Source: JAUIEH01 sp964483375
GTDB taxonomy: Bacteria > Pseudomonadota > Alphaproteobacteria > Caulobacterales > Maricaulaceae
Assembly: GCA_964483375.1 (NCBI GenBank)
Contig: CAZABJ010000050.1
Location: 1-19,500 of the forward strand
Reading direction: 5' to 3'
Length of the DNA stretch: 19,500 bases
Every line of letters starts with the position of its first letter. The first letter of the stretch is position 1. Both the position numbers and the translations under genes were made by a program. This document shows, in pieces, positions 19,403 through 19,500 of the stretch. The notes beneath the pieces were generated by a model. It searched no databases. It was not told where the DNA came from and worked only from the letters and a program-made list of their open reading frames with translations.

Positions 19403-19500
19403 TCACCCTGCCAGCCCCTCCGCGCGCGCCAAACGCTCCGCGGCGGCCCGGGCGAAGCGCAAGGTGACGGCTTTGCGCCGCGCGGGCGGGAGGCGGCGCT
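19403..19500 (-). CDS. 3' end of an unidentified gene (continues beyond the window)
   Basis: A minus-strand frame enters from the window edge and ends at TGA (19403-19405). It reads ...RRKAVTLRFARAAAERLARA-EGLAG. Nearly every codon has G or C in third position (about 28 of 31), the coding pattern of this genome, and the other two frames are less convincing. Only about 32 residues are visible, too little to name the product. It would lie 81 nt upstream of the small lipoprotein gene on the same strand. Confidence 0.45.
   Translation of the reverse strand, partial: RRLPPARRKAVTLRFARAAAERLARAEGLAG

Overview
The window is GC-rich chromosomal DNA that reads as an alphaproteobacterium. The evidence is an alphaproteobacterial-type gyrB, a RegB/RegA (PrrB/PrrA, ActS/ActR) redox two-component pair with a SenC/Sco protein close by, an intracellular cysteine-type PHB depolymerase, and strong GC3 bias on the coding strands. 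I cannot fix the order or genus from sequence alone. Two runs of exactly 100 N (7442-7541 and 7696-7795) show that this is a scaffolded draft assembly.

Layout, left to right. 1-911: 3' part of gyrB, followed by a bidirectional terminator. 1022-4009 (minus strand): a proline/alanine-rich lipoprotein, a GlpQ-like glycerophosphodiester phosphodiesterase lipoprotein and a four-helix membrane protein. 4143-6659 (plus): a small unrecognised cytoplasmic protein and a CPA1-type Na+/H+ antiporter with a C-terminal Rossmann domain. 6691-8759 (minus): two exported PepSY-like proteins; the larger carries an Arg/Gly-rich 13-residue tandem repeat that broke the assembly. 8881-9099 (minus): a small Cro/C1-type regulator. 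9324-11345 (plus): a class A penicillin-binding protein, convergent with a YgjP-like metal-dependent hydrolase (11362-12123). 12225-14177 (plus): a large exported beta-rich protein of unknown function, followed by two strong hairpins. 14294-16739 (minus): DUF4332-like helix-hairpin-helix protein, Sco/SenC, PHB depolymerase. 16888-18851 (plus): regB and regA, divergent from that group. 18992-19500 (minus): a small lipoprotein and the 3' end of one more gene.

How the genes may work together. The most coherent functional block is 14294-18851. A redox-sensing kinase (phospho-His, redox Cys and quinone motif all present) and its regulator sit back to back with a copper/redox Sco protein and a carbon-reserve depolymerase, which suggests coordination of respiration and PHB use. 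Much of the rest concerns the envelope: peptidoglycan synthesis, three lipoproteins, exported PepSY proteins and ion transport.

I see no clear new multi-gene system such as a defence island, biosynthetic cluster, CRISPR array, prophage or IS element. The points most worth a second look are the RG-repeat PepSY protein with its collapsed assembly, the TTCA-N7-TTCA direct repeats upstream of both PepSY genes, and the 16-bp perfect palindrome in front of regB.
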